From Dendrophyllia cribrosa (Eukaryota; Cnidaria; Anthozoa; Scleractinia; Dendrophylliidae): DNA of 64,000 bases. Positions 53,510 through 64,000 of the stretch are shown one piece after another (positions within the stretch are counted from its first letter, which is position 1; the number at the start of each line of letters is the position of its first letter). The stretch lies in assembly GCA_024195265.1 (NCBI GenBank), contig JAJLRJ010000005.1:30350536-30414535 (forward strand), written 5' to 3'. The position numbers and the translations under genes were made by a program. A model generated the notes under the pieces. That model saw only the letters and a program-made list of their open reading frames with translations. It did not search any database and had not been told where the DNA came from.

Positions 53510-55140
53510 CCGGAAATCAATGGTTGGAAATAAATATGTTTTTCAGTCAGCAATGAGGGGGTTATTGCTGCCGGCAGACAGTTTACTAATCGTGTTGAAT
53601 CGAGAATTTTTCTGTCTGTCTGTCTCGGTTTTCCGAAAGTAACAATGAATTGTTTGAGAACCAATCAAGAGCGGAAGAAGATATACTACGAAACCGTCGG
53701 CAGTCTCGGCGTCCAATCAAAACAAAGTGATGACAAGCCGACTCGAGCATGCATCTATGCACGACTTTTAGGACTTTCGCTGTATGCTTTCGACGACGCT
53801 TACGACTGGTTTTCAAGCGTTTATGTTGTAGTTGCTGGATCTCTGTGGAACAAGACGCTGTGGGAGCGTGTACTTGGGCGTCGTTGTATTAGGCATATTG
53901 GAAAATAAATGTCTTTGGAATCTGCATGCACGTTGTTTCACGGTTTGATGATAAGGAATATTGGGATAGTGTGAGCAGTCTAACAAAGAAGCGCGTTAAC
54001 CTTCTAAAACAAGAAGACACAGCACACTTAGCGTGCGAGATCGCACGCAAATTATTAAAATAGCGTGTCCACTGTGTCAAAAGACCAGAGAACTGAAAAA
54101 TACAAATCGATGCCTACTTTGTACTTACCGTTGAGAAAAAGGCCGTATATCAGAGTTTCTGGATGGTTGTTAATGGTTTTAGCTAAATCTTGTAACTAAC
54201 TGGTCTGTGTTTCCGACACTTATGTAGCCGCAAAGTGGCCTTTCGAAGCCATGAATCTTTCAGAGACTTCAGACAGTCCTGACCAAAACAACTTTTCGAA
54301 TTGAAAGTTTTGCTGGAAGTATTCCCGCCATTATTAGTCGTGCCTTGGCTCTGAGCCAAGTGCACGACTTATAAAATGGGCTGCAAAAAGTGAAAAAGTT
54401 CAGTTTTTCAAGTGGTTTATAGCCTGAGGCGATGTGTTAGTGACGTCATATCAGTCGATATAGCAACTTCAAGCTCATGGATGATTGGATTTATTTACAA
54501 CATAAGAAAAAGGAAAATGACGAAACGAAACATATCAAGTAAAAGGAACTTGCATTATTGCCGGGTTTGGCGAGAGTTCCATTCGATAACGACTTCGTTT
54601 TCTTTCTTTTTGAGCAACAGATAAATGGAAGTACATGTAATATAAAAGTTGAAGTTGACCTTTCATGCACGAGTGATTGCGAAAGACTGATTAAAGGTTT
54701 CAAATGACATACAGTTTAGTAACGTTCGTGACGGATCACCTAGTGTGACCGGTTGTACATGTAAAACAAATCATAACAATATATTGAATTAATTCTCGTA
54801 CCTTAGGGGCACTTACAAGACCCTTAAAGCTTCTAAAAGCACGACTTCACTACTCGAAGAGTTGTTGTTCTTGTTATAATAAATTTTGAATGCAACTTAT
54901 AAATTTAATCAAAGTTAACGACAGAAGTGATAATTTAGTTGGAAAGAAACAAATTTAGCCCTTTGAAATATATTTTTTCAGTTTAGGTAAAAATGTTGTA
55001 ATTTGCATAATGTAAAAAGTAATTTGAAACCTTTCCAGTTACGCACAACGCGGCTATTTCATTAAACATCTCGCAATCAGACACACGAAAATATATCCAA
55101 TTTTTATTCCTCTGTATCCGAAACATAGAAAAGAAAATTA
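53510..55140. other. No recognised gene
   Basis: Short frames only. The plus frame at 53,645-53,908 has no family match and no splice context that extends it. Confidence 0.4.
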
Positions 55141-55141
55141 A

Positions 55142-56050
55142 ATGAACAAGAGGCTCCAAGCGGCCTATACTCATGCACATGCGTAAGAAAGTTTTATGAT
55201 ATATTTTAAACATGATAAGAAGATGTCCGACACGAAGAAGAGTTACTCTTTTCATTCAGTCATCGTTCCTAACGTGAACATCAGTAATGTAAGTAGGATT
55301 GTAGGAGACGCTGTCGTGACACTTCAGTAACGCTGTTTAACCGGAAGTGAGAGTAGCCGGAAGTCACTAAACAGCAAGTGTAAATGGCAAAGCTATGAAC
55401 CGGAAGTGCACAATTTAAAATATGCGTACATAAATTTGCATGCAAAATCGTGACACAAAAAATAAGAAGAAGAAGAAAAAGAAAAAGAGAAACGAAGGGC
55501 ATTTTTTAACTCATTGTGCTTTGCGCATGAGTAATAATAAGAGGCTCCAAGCAGCCTATACTCATGCGCATGCGTAAGAAAGTTTTATGATATATTTTAA
55601 ACATGATAAGAAGATGTCCGACATGGAGAAGAGTTACTCCCTTCATTCAGTCATCGCTCCTGCAAACCACGTTGTTTACTATTGAATATTTTGGAAATGA
55701 AGGCTGTACCACAATGAAGCCAGTTTTTCTTCTAAGTCTTATATATACCAAACGTGAACATCAGTAACGTAAGTATGGTTGCAGGATACGCTGTCGTGAC
55801 ACTTAAGTAACGCTGTTTTACCGGAAGTGAGAGTAGCCGGAAGTCACTAAACAGGAAGTGTAAATGGCAAAGCTATGAACCGGAAGTGCACAATTTAAAA
55901 TATGCGTACATAAATTTGCATGCAAAATCGTGACAAAAAAAAAAAAAAAAAAGAAAAACGGAGCCGGAATCTTACCTCATGCCGCTTCGCACATGAGTAA
56001 TAAGAAAAACGGAGGCCATTTTATAACTCATGCCGCTACGCGCATGAGTA
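55142..56050. repeat. Tandem pair of about 400-bp units
   Basis: Unit 1 (55,142-55,530) and unit 2 (55,541-56,050) both start AAGAGGCTCCAAGC and share ATGATATATTTTAAACATGA, ACCGGAAGTGAGAGTAGCCG and CATGCAAAATCGTGACA. Unit 2 has an extra 85-bp block at about 55,672-55,757. Each ends in a purine-rich stretch and ACTCATGCCGC..GCGCATGAGT, a 3' end that recurs at 56,025 and, diverged, at 59,790 and 59,995. Confidence 0.85.
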
Positions 56051-56159
56051 AAAAGTGATCGCTTTGAGGTTATTTTCGCCCGAGAAACATTCACAACCGC
56101 AAGCGAAACTCGCAAGACACACGTGCATTGTTTACATCTTCTATCGGCGGTGAATTTTT

Positions 56160-56940
56160 GCACCCGAGGCTGTTTTGTTCCTTCAACTTCACGAAATAAA
56201 AATTCATGAAAGGCAACAACTGAAACAAGTGAAATTAATTGGGATTCCTACCACGCTTATATTTCTTCCTTCGCTATCCAGTGTTCACTTTTTATTAAAC
56301 AAGCGCTACGTATTCCTCTAAATCTCAGACGTATGATTCCAGAATCAGGAAAATAACCGACACGAAATCAAGACAAATAGATTATTTACATGTGGGAAAA
56401 ATCTGAGACATTTCGGAGTGCACAGCACGGCAGAACTGAAGGATTTTGCCCAATTCCACGGCAATGGCGTAAATTTGATTAATATCAGCCAGACGTTTTC
56501 AAGATTCTTAGCCAGTGTGACACATCTCACACTGTGGCAGCACTTTACTTCCAGTAGTATATGGTTGTAGCGGAGCTCTCGCGGGCCAAAGGCCCGCTCG
56601 CCTAACCCCATACTCATAGAGCCTATGCCCGTAATTTTTCATGGTCATGACCAGCGGAATGTTTCGCGGGCGCACGTCCGTAACATGTGTGTCGGTGCGT
56701 GCGTCGGAGCGTCGCGCAAGGTTAGCTCGCGGGTGCGTATGACGTCGCAAAACATGCGCGTATGACGCCACACAACATCCGGGATCTTAGCAATTTTGAA
56801 ACCAAAGCGAGGCTTTGTTTTTCGCGCGGGTACACGGCCGAATGTCACGTCAGCTGGAGAAACACTTTTGATGTTTTGCTGTGTTTAATTAGAGGAGAAA
56901 ACCGTTTCTTATTTCCCTGCATTTTTTCGCGGTTTGCTAC
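56160..56940. other. No recognised gene
   Basis: GC-richer patch at 56,570-56,760 with dispersed CGCGCG motifs (GCGGGCGCACGTCCG), possibly a CpG-island-like or promoter region. No coding exon follows that I can identify. Confidence 0.3.
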
Positions 56941-57324
56941 TCAAGACAGGGATAGTAATAGACCGTTTTCATAATTACGTCACATACTACAACTACCAGC
57001 ATTCCTTGCGCATAGCGTGGGAGTCTCGCGCGAACCTTCGCGCAAAATATGTGAGCTTCAGCGGAATGTCTCTTAGACTTTCTAAAGACAACGTGCCTGG
57101 GGCGTCATTTAAAGGAGAAGAACCACAAGAAAAGTACTTTGTTGTTTTTTTAAGATAAGCTCAGTTGATTGAAAAGCCTAGTTTTCAAGATAAGTTTTAC
57201 GTCTTCCATGCTTTCGTGTTGCGACGCGTACGTGTTTATAGTTTCACGAATCGTGTGGCTTATAATTTTTGACAGTTTTAATTACAATTTCACACTATAT
57301 TTATATGCTGGGACGTATTAGTTT

Positions 57325-57890
57325 TCACCCGATTCGCGTATAATTAACCGCATATAAGCGGGTCTAATTAACATCAAATTACCGCATGCAAGCGAGTAAA
57401 ATAGGCCCTATTTACCTAACAGTAGTATTTTTTATATTACTGACGTACACGAGAACAGAACCCCAGAACTGAGAGAAAAGAGCTCCAGTTTAGCACTGAT
57501 CTGCAGTGTTTAGGGTTGAGCACTGATTTGAAAACGATTAGCTTTCATTTATATGGTTATGGGTAACTCTATAAATATGTTAAAAATTACAGTTCCTGTC
57601 AGCTAGCCCTCGTTGGTGTAGTGGATATGGGTATTAGTTATGAGGCAAACGACTCGGGTTCGAGGCATACACCCTTCTGATCCTTTTCCTTCTTTTACTA
57701 AAAAAAGGAGTTTTACTTTATGTAAAATGTTCAAGTGAAAGACAAAAGCCAATTTGAGATCAGCTCTATTTTCGTTATTTCTCAGTACGTGAATTTCGAG
57801 TGAATTGGGCCTACTTTAACCGCTTGCATGCGGTAATTTGATGTAAATTAGACTCGCTTATATGCGGTTAATTATATGCGAAACGGCTGT
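57325..57890. mobile_element. Nested inverted-repeat element
   Basis: CGTATAATTAACCGCATATA and ATCAAATTACCGCATGCAAG (57,328-57,400) are inverted at 57,815-57,885. A tRNA-like sequence lies in the middle. Confidence 0.75.
57606..57676 (+). tRNA. tRNA-like sequence (pseudogene or SINE head)
   Basis: Box A-like TTGGTGTAGTGGATA and box B-like GGGTTCGAGGC at tRNA spacing, but the acceptor strands do not pair. Confidence 0.4.
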
Positions 57891-58737
57891 AGTTTTCCCT
57901 TCACATGACATGGTTTTCAGTAAGATTTGTTAGAACTTTTATAAGGAATTTCAAGCAATAGTAAGTAACTAAGGTAAAAACTGCTTTTGATCTGCACAGA
58001 GAGTCTCTGTTCCAGTTCATAAATGATTTCTCCACTGAGTTCGATAAAACTCGCACATAACAGCCCGCGGTGCGAAAAGATAAGCTCACAAACTTGCTCA
58101 TTTTAGCTCCTACAGCCGTAATGGTGAAATCTTTCGGTTTCAATCCGCTTCAAACAATGTTTAGGAACAATTTCGAGGACTGAAGTATAAAGCATCTGAT
58201 ACCATATTTCAAAGCCATTTTCACAAATTAAATATGTGCTCGTTCGTTTCCTCCAGATCGAGCGGTTTCACCGTGCGTTTGAACAGCTTTCCCAAGGTTA
58301 ACAGCGACACACGGCAACATTTTTCGCGCCTTTTTTCGTTCAACAAGTCGTGTGATCAAGTATATTTTTCTTTTCTTCTCTTACTCTTTCTTCCTTTTTC
58401 TTTTATTCATAGTGGTTCGTGGTTTGGTTTTAAATTTTAAATTTTTATTTTCAATTTCTGCTTTCGTATCGGACGTGGCCGCCATGTTTATTTTGCCAAT
58501 GTTCGTGTTTTGCTCGAAGTTTCGCGCAAAGGTTCGCGCGAGACTCCCACGTTATGCGCAAGGAATACTGGTAGTTGTAGTATGTGACGTATTATGAAAA
58601 CGGTCTATTAAGGGATACTCAGAAGCCGCTATAGTGGAAAAAGAAGAGCTTTCAGGGATAAAATCTTGCTTCGAGGAACTTCATACGTTTTTATCAATGC
58701 GGGAGCAATGCGGGGAAATGTTTCTCACTTCGGCCGA

Positions 58738-58912
58738 ATTTCAGAACTGAAGAAGCGGAGATGTAAAGAATTTCCAGCAGTCGAGGGACTTAAAGGTCGT
58801 CAATCTTAATTTTTGTGATTCCGACCTTTCACCTTAGTTAAGTTTATCATCGGCTTTCTGTTCAGAGAGCTACGCTGTTAGGCTCAGCCTATCTATATAT
58901 ATATTAGTTTGT
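58738..58912 (+). repeat. Intron-less copy of a duplicated segment
   Basis: CAGAACTGAAGAAGCGGAGA ... GGGACTTAAAG runs directly into GTCGTCAATCTTAATT ... CCGACCTTTCACCTTAG and GCTACGCTGTTAGGCTCAGC. The two blocks occur at 60,300-60,357 and 60,930-61,035 separated by about 570 bp. Confidence 0.7.
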
Positions 58913-59225
58913 GAAGTTAAGTCGTTTTAGAATTGTTTTCGGTTACGAGTTTATTCTATGATGACGTTTTGATTCTACGTGTGTTTTTTGTAATTGAAAT
59001 TCTTAGATGTTATCAGTTTTTCTATCTTTTTATCTCAGAGGTTTTGCTTTGATAAAGACGTTAGTCGGTATTGTTTTTTAACATAGAGTTATTGATTGAG
59101 GTCACACGAGACTTTACTATGATAACAAAAGGCTACCGTAGCGTATACTCGTACCGGTAATGTACGTCACTTGCGGTGAACACTTACGTAACACGACAAC
59201 AGGCAAATAAAACCATTAAGATTAA

Positions 59226-59641
59226 GGGGCCGATTACATGGCGAATTTCAGCGCGGGCTGAAATTTCAGCCCGGTTAGGCGGACTGAGATTTCAGCCCGT
59301 TTTTTTTTAACAAATCTTCTTAAAACGACGTTTGCGATTACATGAAGAAAGTTTCATTTCAGCCCGGGCTGTAATTTCCATCCCGGTTTTTTAAACTGGG
59401 CTGGAAATTTCAGCCCGGGAAAACGGGCTGAAAAACCTCATGTAATCAAAATGAAATTTCAGCCCGGGCTGAAAAGCGAGGTCACCTGGGTAGAAAAGTG
59501 CACTTGGGCATGCGCAATGATTTGTTTTCAATGAAACAAGATGGCGGCGTGGGCTGTCAGCCCGGGCTGAAATTCGTCATGTAATCGCAACAAAATTCCA
59601 GCCCGTCCTTCGGGCTGAAATTCGCCATGTAATCGGCCTCT
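59226..59641. mobile_element. MITE with internal self-complementary repeats
   Basis: Termini GGCCGATTACATGGCGAATT and inverse. Inside, CAGCCCGGGCTG palindromes recur at least four times (59,360-59,575). Confidence 0.85.
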
Positions 59642-59679
59642 TACATTTACATTTACATTTAGTTTCACTTCTGCTTGCA

Positions 59680-60016
59680 TGCGTGCGTATTCTCGTACCC
59701 AGATCTAATGCGATGCACAAGTAAGAGACGAAAACAAAAAGAATAAAAAGAAAAACGGAGGGCAAACTTTACCTCGTTGCCGTATCCGTCACGAGTAAAC
59801 AGCAACAAACAATAAAACCCAAATTTGTTTCGCTTTTTTTTGCGAAACGACGCCGATTACACCGAATCCCAAATACCGTGGGCTCAAAATTTCTCGCAGT
59901 GCATGCGTGCGTATTCTCGTACACAATGCACAAAAGTGGATACGAAACCACGGAGGAAAACAAGGAGAAAAACGGACGGCAATTCTTAACTCGTTGCCGT
60001 ACCGGCACGAGTAAAA
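59680..60016 (+). repeat. Tandem pair of about 200-bp units
   Basis: GCATGCGTGCGTATTCTCGT (59,677 and 59,901) starts both units, which end AAAAACGGA..GGCAA.. CTCGTTGCCGTA..CACGAGTAA. Related to the unit ends at 55.5-56.0 kb. Confidence 0.75.
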
Positions 60017-60296
60017 AAGACTTTATGATGTTGGAACTACTTATTTACCGTAGTAAACCTGACAGGTCCATGCATTTTCCTTCACGTGATCACAGGCAGC
60101 CCAAGCGTAGTGTGTGAACCACATCAAATTACAGATTCGGAGCCGGTACACAGCAATGAAATATAGGTAATAATACGATTTGTAACGGATCGAGAAGCGA
60201 TAGAAAAATCGAAAATATTACTCAATAAAGTCTTTTTACCTTTACTTTATTGTCCCTGGCCGGTCCTGACGGGGAGACATGTTTGTTTTTATTACG

Positions 60297-61035
60297 GATT
60301 TCAGAACCAAAGGAGCGGAGATTTAGAGAATTAACAAGCAAGCGAGGGACTCAAAGGTAAACTGAACAGATTACATTTTTCGATGGGAGTTTATGTTGAT
60401 ATCAATCTGTGATTGACTTTTTCTTTGTGTTCTTGTGTAGTTTTGGAGAATTATTTTAATTAAAACGAGCTTAACTTCAGTTGTATCGATTTCTTGAATT
60501 TCATCGAAGGCAGTTTGATGCGCTATATTAAAATGGTACACGTTTTGCTTTTAAACATAAACTGATGGAGATTTGAATCAAATTTGTCGAAAGAAGATTG
60601 TGTTGTCCATTTTTATGTGTTTGTTCATTCATTACATAGATTGAAAAGCGATTTTATGGAAACAAAACAAGACTTAGACTTCACTCGCGTCGCCTTATGC
60701 AAATATTTTTGTGTATTTTTGCAATTTTGATTTCCAAATCAGTTTCTCGAGCAATTTTTGGCAAACAACAACTGTATTTTATTCGGAAAGTAGTCGTACT
60801 AGTTATTTTAGACAGAGAAAAGTTGTTTTTGTGAACTTTTGTACGGTCTAAATGTACTGTGCAGACTGTCGGGTAATAAGCCTTAAGCTTACTGTTTTTG
60901 AGAATTGCTAAAACTGAAAAATAGCCCGGTCGTCAATTTTAATTCTTGTGCTTCCGACCTTTCACCTTAGTTAAGTTTCACCTTAGTTAAGCTTGTTCAA
61001 AGTGCTACGCTGTTAGGCTCAGCCTATCTATACAT
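60297..61035 (+). other. Intron-bearing copy of a duplicated segment (possible non-coding exons)
   Basis: GATTTCAG|AACCAAAGGAGCGGAG ... GGGACTCAAAG|GTAAACTG looks like an exon with acceptor and donor. About 570 bp later AAAATAG|CCCGGTCGTCAATTTT resumes the sequence that follows directly in the copy at 58.74 kb. No open frame crosses the joint. It may be a non-coding transcript or an untranslated exon pair. Confidence 0.4.
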
Positions 61036-61198
61036 ATTAAAGCTACAACTCTCCCTGCTAAGTTGGATCTACAGATCGATTTTCGCGACAAATGATCCTA
61101 CGAAAACTAAAATAGCTGGACCCAGCGTGACAAAAAATGTTTTGTTTTTGCTGCGTAGCATTCACGTTGAATGATAATATTGAAATTTAGTTAAAATT

Positions 61199-61367
61199 GA
61201 GTGCTGAAAAAAATGTTACAAAGACAGTCAGACGTTTCGGGTCTTTCGGGGATAAGCCCCCCCCCCCCCCCCCCCCTTCATCACTGTTTGTGTTTTGAAG
61301 AACACAAACAGTGATGAAGGGGTTATCCCCAAAACGTCTGACTGTCTGTGTAACAGTTTTTTCAGCA
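61199..61367. repeat. Near-perfect hairpin with a poly-C arm
   Basis: TGCTGAAAAAAATGTTACA... AAGACAGTCAGACGTTTCGG and the inverse flank a centre TTCATCACTGTTTGTGTTTT / AACACAAACAGTGATGAA. A C run (61,258-61,276) expands one arm relative to the other. Confidence 0.85.
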
Positions 61368-61379
61368 TTCAGTCTTAAA

Positions 61380-61688
61380 GTGCCTATGAAATGTATTTTT
61401 TTCTTCGTTTTTTTCAGTAGTTTATTTAGTCCAAAGAATGAAAATAATAACACTTCCCGAGGAAAAGAAAGAAAATCGTTTTTTTAGCCGCGTCACTTCG
61501 GTTGAAAAGTGACTCCAATTTTTGGAGAGCCTGGGGCGAGTGGGAGTGAGTGATGACGTAAATTACGTAAATAGTATGACACATTGGTTTGTTTGCGCTA
61601 TAATTCCACATGCGGGAATGGCTCCGAGCGACACTTAGAAAATTTCTCACCAATTATAGAATTTTTTTCCTATCAGAAAAAGAAAAAT
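61380..61688. other. No recognised gene
   Basis: TTAAAGTGCCTATGAAATGT at 61,376 resembles the terminus of the TTAA MITE at 7.76 kb, but the other end is not found. Confidence 0.4.
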
Positions 61689-61689
61689 G

Positions 61690-61762
61690 CAATAAATCAC
61701 CTAGAATCGAACCCGGAACCTCCTGCGTGCTAACATCCCTCCTTCACCACTAGACCACTGGG
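61690..61762 (-). tRNA. tRNA-like sequence (pseudogene or SINE head)
   Basis: On the minus strand box A (GTGGTCTAGTGG) and box B (GGGTTCGATTC) are at tRNA spacing. The acceptor strands pair poorly (AATCAACC against GGTGATT). Probably a pol III-derived relic. Confidence 0.5.
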
Positions 61763-62229
61763 TTGATTCGGCAAACCCAACAAAAATTTAATTATAAAAG
61801 GTGACCCTATCCCTAAATCTAACCTAATCGCGAATCTAGCTTAGATCTTATAATCGCTTTGCCTAGGCCTAATTTTATCTGATAATAAAAGCCTACTTTC
61901 GTTCTAATCCAGGCACAAACAAAACAAAAAGAAAAATGAATGCTAATGAGGTCAGCGGTTTCCTTTCAAACGGCTCGGAGCCATTCCTGTATTTAACGGC
62001 TATTTATAATTCCCTTGGAATCCTTTAGCGTGATGGTTATTTTGCCAACGTTTTTGGCTGTACAAATGTCAGACGGCGCTTAATATGTTTCTTTACAGTC
62101 CTCTGAAGGTGAAGAGGATCAGTTTCGGATCACTCTTGATCAAATGAAATGATCGTGTCCACTGTAGTTTTGCCGTAGCGAGGCGAACCGACTGTGCCGC
62201 TTGAGCGAAGGAAGTGAACATGAAGAAGA

Positions 62230-63130
62230 CGGATTTAGATTATTGAACGTGAAAGATATACATTTTAGTAGCACAGCGTCTCAGTGGTTCGCCAGTTGAG
62301 TTGTAAGTTTATTGAACGCAGAGGCGTTTTTGTTATTTCTTTTTAGTGGCTCGGTGACTAGCGTTTATCGAACGTGAACGATACATTTGTAGTACAAACA
62401 ATGTATATTGTATGATATTAGCGACTCTGCGGGTCTTCTCTGAAGTTCATCATAGTTAATAGAACAAACTGGTTGTGAAACTCAGTCAGTCCTTTATTAT
62501 ATGTTTTTGTTCTCCATTTCTTTTGTTCGTTTGCCTTGACCCTGCACAAAACACAAAAGGTATTGAAATGCATATGAGCAACTGACCAGTAGAAACATTT
62601 GGGCTTACACGTTAAACAAAACAATGTGCAGGGTCACGGTTCGTTCAACATAAAACAAAGCAGCTTTGTACACTCTTTTTGAAATTTGTTGAGCTTCATA
62701 ACCAGTTTGTTCTATTAACTATGAGTTCATTGATCGCGCGTGGAGGTTATGAGCTTATTTTATCGGCTTGGCAGTTCCCTCGTCTACTTAAAGTACTTTT
62801 TGCAATGCGAAGGATATATGTCTTAGCTGCTTGGCGGCTTGCTTGTTGAAAGTTTCTAAATTATACTGATATGTTATGCATATCCGAGATGGTGTTTTTC
62901 AGGCGGCTCGCTGAATTGAATGTGAATGGTGTATTTTTAGCGGCAAGGCGCCTTGATAGCGTATTTATTTATTTATTCAAAATCCTTGAACTCAAGTATA
63001 TACGTAATAATTAAGCTTCTTAGTTCGGTGTCTTGCCAGCGGTTGAACGTTTCAGACAATTTTAACCGCTTGGCGGCTTGTAAGTGAGTTCAAAGTACTG
63101 TGTTTTAGTGTTTACAATTATATGCCTGAT
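62230..63130 (+). repeat. Degenerate tandem repeat, about 90-110 bp period
   Basis: Recurring blocks of the type TTTTAG..GCTTGGCGGCTTG..GTTGAA and GAACGTGAA.GATA.A.TTTAGTA at about 62,245, 62,365, 62,770, 62,830, 62,900, 62,945, 63,030 and 63,065. Interrupted by a MITE at 62,451-62,723. Confidence 0.5.
62451..62723. mobile_element. MITE with 7-bp target duplication
   Basis: CATAGTTAATAGAACAAACT and the inverse AGTTTGTTCTATTAACTATG at the ends. AGTTCAT on both sides (62,444-62,450; 62,724-62,730). Confidence 0.85.
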
Positions 63131-63481
63131 TTATTTTTCACTGTATCAAAATTGATCTGATCGAACACGCAATGATTCAGATTCGAATAGTCTTACGCAT
63201 TTGTAGATATAGTTTTGATAGATGTTCCGTAGAATAAAAGCCTGTTAGTCAGTGAACACTTGCGTCGCTCCACTTGAATTTTATAATTCGGAATACCGTA
63301 TAAATATTTATATATTACTCGCCAGTCATTGCCGATCGAGTCAGTTTAGTCAGTATATTTTTGTAGGCATCACTGACTTCGACAGCTGTCCAGTCGAGCT
63401 GAGGCTTGAAGGAACTTCTAAACAGGATATGGATTGGAAAATTATGCTTGGCTCGGAATGTTATTTTTTTCTAAAATAATA

Positions 63482-64000
63482 CAGTCGAACCTCCCGTAAG
63501 CGACCACCCAAAATGTCAAGCCTAGGTGGTCGCTTACGGGAGGTGGTCGCTTACGAGAGTTCAGACCATATTGGGTCAAAATTTTGCCTTATTAGCATAT
63601 GGTAACTGCAGAGACTTATCCCATGTGCCAATGCCCATCTAAACCCATGAAATAACTTTTAGTTGTCACAAAAATATTTAAGCTTTCCAAAATATTTATT
63701 TATAGTTTCATGGTTCGCTTCTGTTAATTTACCTAATAAGGCGAATGGAACAAGTCTCACGATAGTTACAAATTGAATCTTTAATGTTGTCTAAACGTTA
63801 AGGGGAACTGAACTTGAACTAATAAGGATTGGATTGCTAGCTTTAAATTTGACAGCCCTTTTATATTACTGGTGATTTACATGTTAACAAGCGTAAAAAA
63901 CTGCACATTAACCCTTTAACACCCAAATTTCCACCAAAAAGGCCCTTTTTCAGGCTACAAATGCCATTTTATGGCCATTATCTAACCAAATTGAGGCCGA
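63482..64000. mobile_element. Pogo-like element, left end (cut by window)
   Basis: TA followed by CAGTCGAACCTCCCGTAAGC; the subterminal block GGTGGTCGCTTACGGGAGGT is partly self-complementary with it. The right end is not in the window, so extent and coding content are unknown. Confidence 0.6.

Larger units (their letters stand above)
56955..58610. mobile_element. Non-autonomous DNA transposon (1.66 kb), hAT-like
   Basis: Terminal inverted repeats of about 90 bp (TAATAGACCGTTTTCATAAT ... CTACAACTACCAG ... GCGTGGGAGTCTCGCGCGAA) are flanked by AGGGATA on both sides (56,948-56,954; 58,611-58,617), a 7-8 bp duplication. The interior is non-coding and holds another inverted-repeat element. Confidence 0.85.

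Noticed and set aside
58234..58597. Overlapping hydrophobic frames
   Set aside because: T-rich composition inside a non-autonomous transposon; the terminal part is its inverted repeat.

Overview
The window is nuclear DNA from an animal, most likely an anthozoan cnidarian and probably a stony coral. Three things point there: split phase-1 exons for secreted sushi/HYR/EGF modules, a repeat community of Penelope-like elements, BEL/Pao, Ty3/gypsy, tyrosine-recombinase elements, RTE and L1/Tx1-like LINEs and tRNA-headed SINEs, and AT-rich introns full of MITEs. I saw no bacterial operons, rRNA genes or CRISPR arrays. The species call is inference.

Host gene. One large minus-strand gene runs across most of the window (about 51.9 kb down to 10.75 kb). 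I located eight exons by matching domain content to splice sites: EGF-like (51,769-51,930), GCC2/GCC3 ephrin-receptor-like (45,805-45,966), a sushi module split over two exons (38,403-38,479 and 24,398-24,527), two single-exon sushi modules (16,637-16,828 and 12,687-12,899) and two HYR exons (12,228-12,518 and 10,752-11,003). All intron phases agree and the total is 1,479 nt (493 codons). Three sushi modules followed by two HYR modules is the N-terminal order of SVEP1/polydom. Both ends of the gene lie outside the window or were not recognised. A second candidate gene, two exons with matching phase (2,525-1,989, minus, 135 codons), has no recognised family.

The introns are a dense, nested TE landscape. 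1-10 kb: a tandem duplication with a MITE in one copy, a Penelope-like 3' end carrying a hammerhead-ribozyme core, and a RecQ-type helicase pseudogene between inverted repeats. 14-16 kb: a 5'-truncated RTE-type LINE with a (TAG)n tail and a MITE nested in a palindromic element. 16.9-24.1 kb: a long-inverted-repeat foldback element whose two arms record each other's insertions (a Penelope fragment in one, a complete-LTR BEL/Pao element in the other); the BEL reverse-transcriptase region has been replaced by an in-frame 18-bp minisatellite of about 42 units. 25.5-33.7 kb: a decayed Ty3/gypsy provirus holding an L1/Tx1-like LINE. 33.7-36.5 kb: a hAT (ZMYM1/TTF-type) transposase pseudogene interrupted by a LINE tail. 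39-45 kb: a TTAA-flanked DNA element and a second large foldback. 46.3-48.7 kb: a tyrosine-recombinase relic between 175-bp direct repeats. 49.9 kb: a 113-nt uninterrupted poly-C tract beside a second BEL relic. 52-64 kb: SINE, MITEs, tandem repeats and pogo-like termini, with no recognisable protein gene.

Together the coding content is one extracellular-matrix-type receptor/adhesion gene with intron sizes inflated by transposons, plus dead TE genes. Every TE coding region I examined is truncated, frameshifted or stopped.
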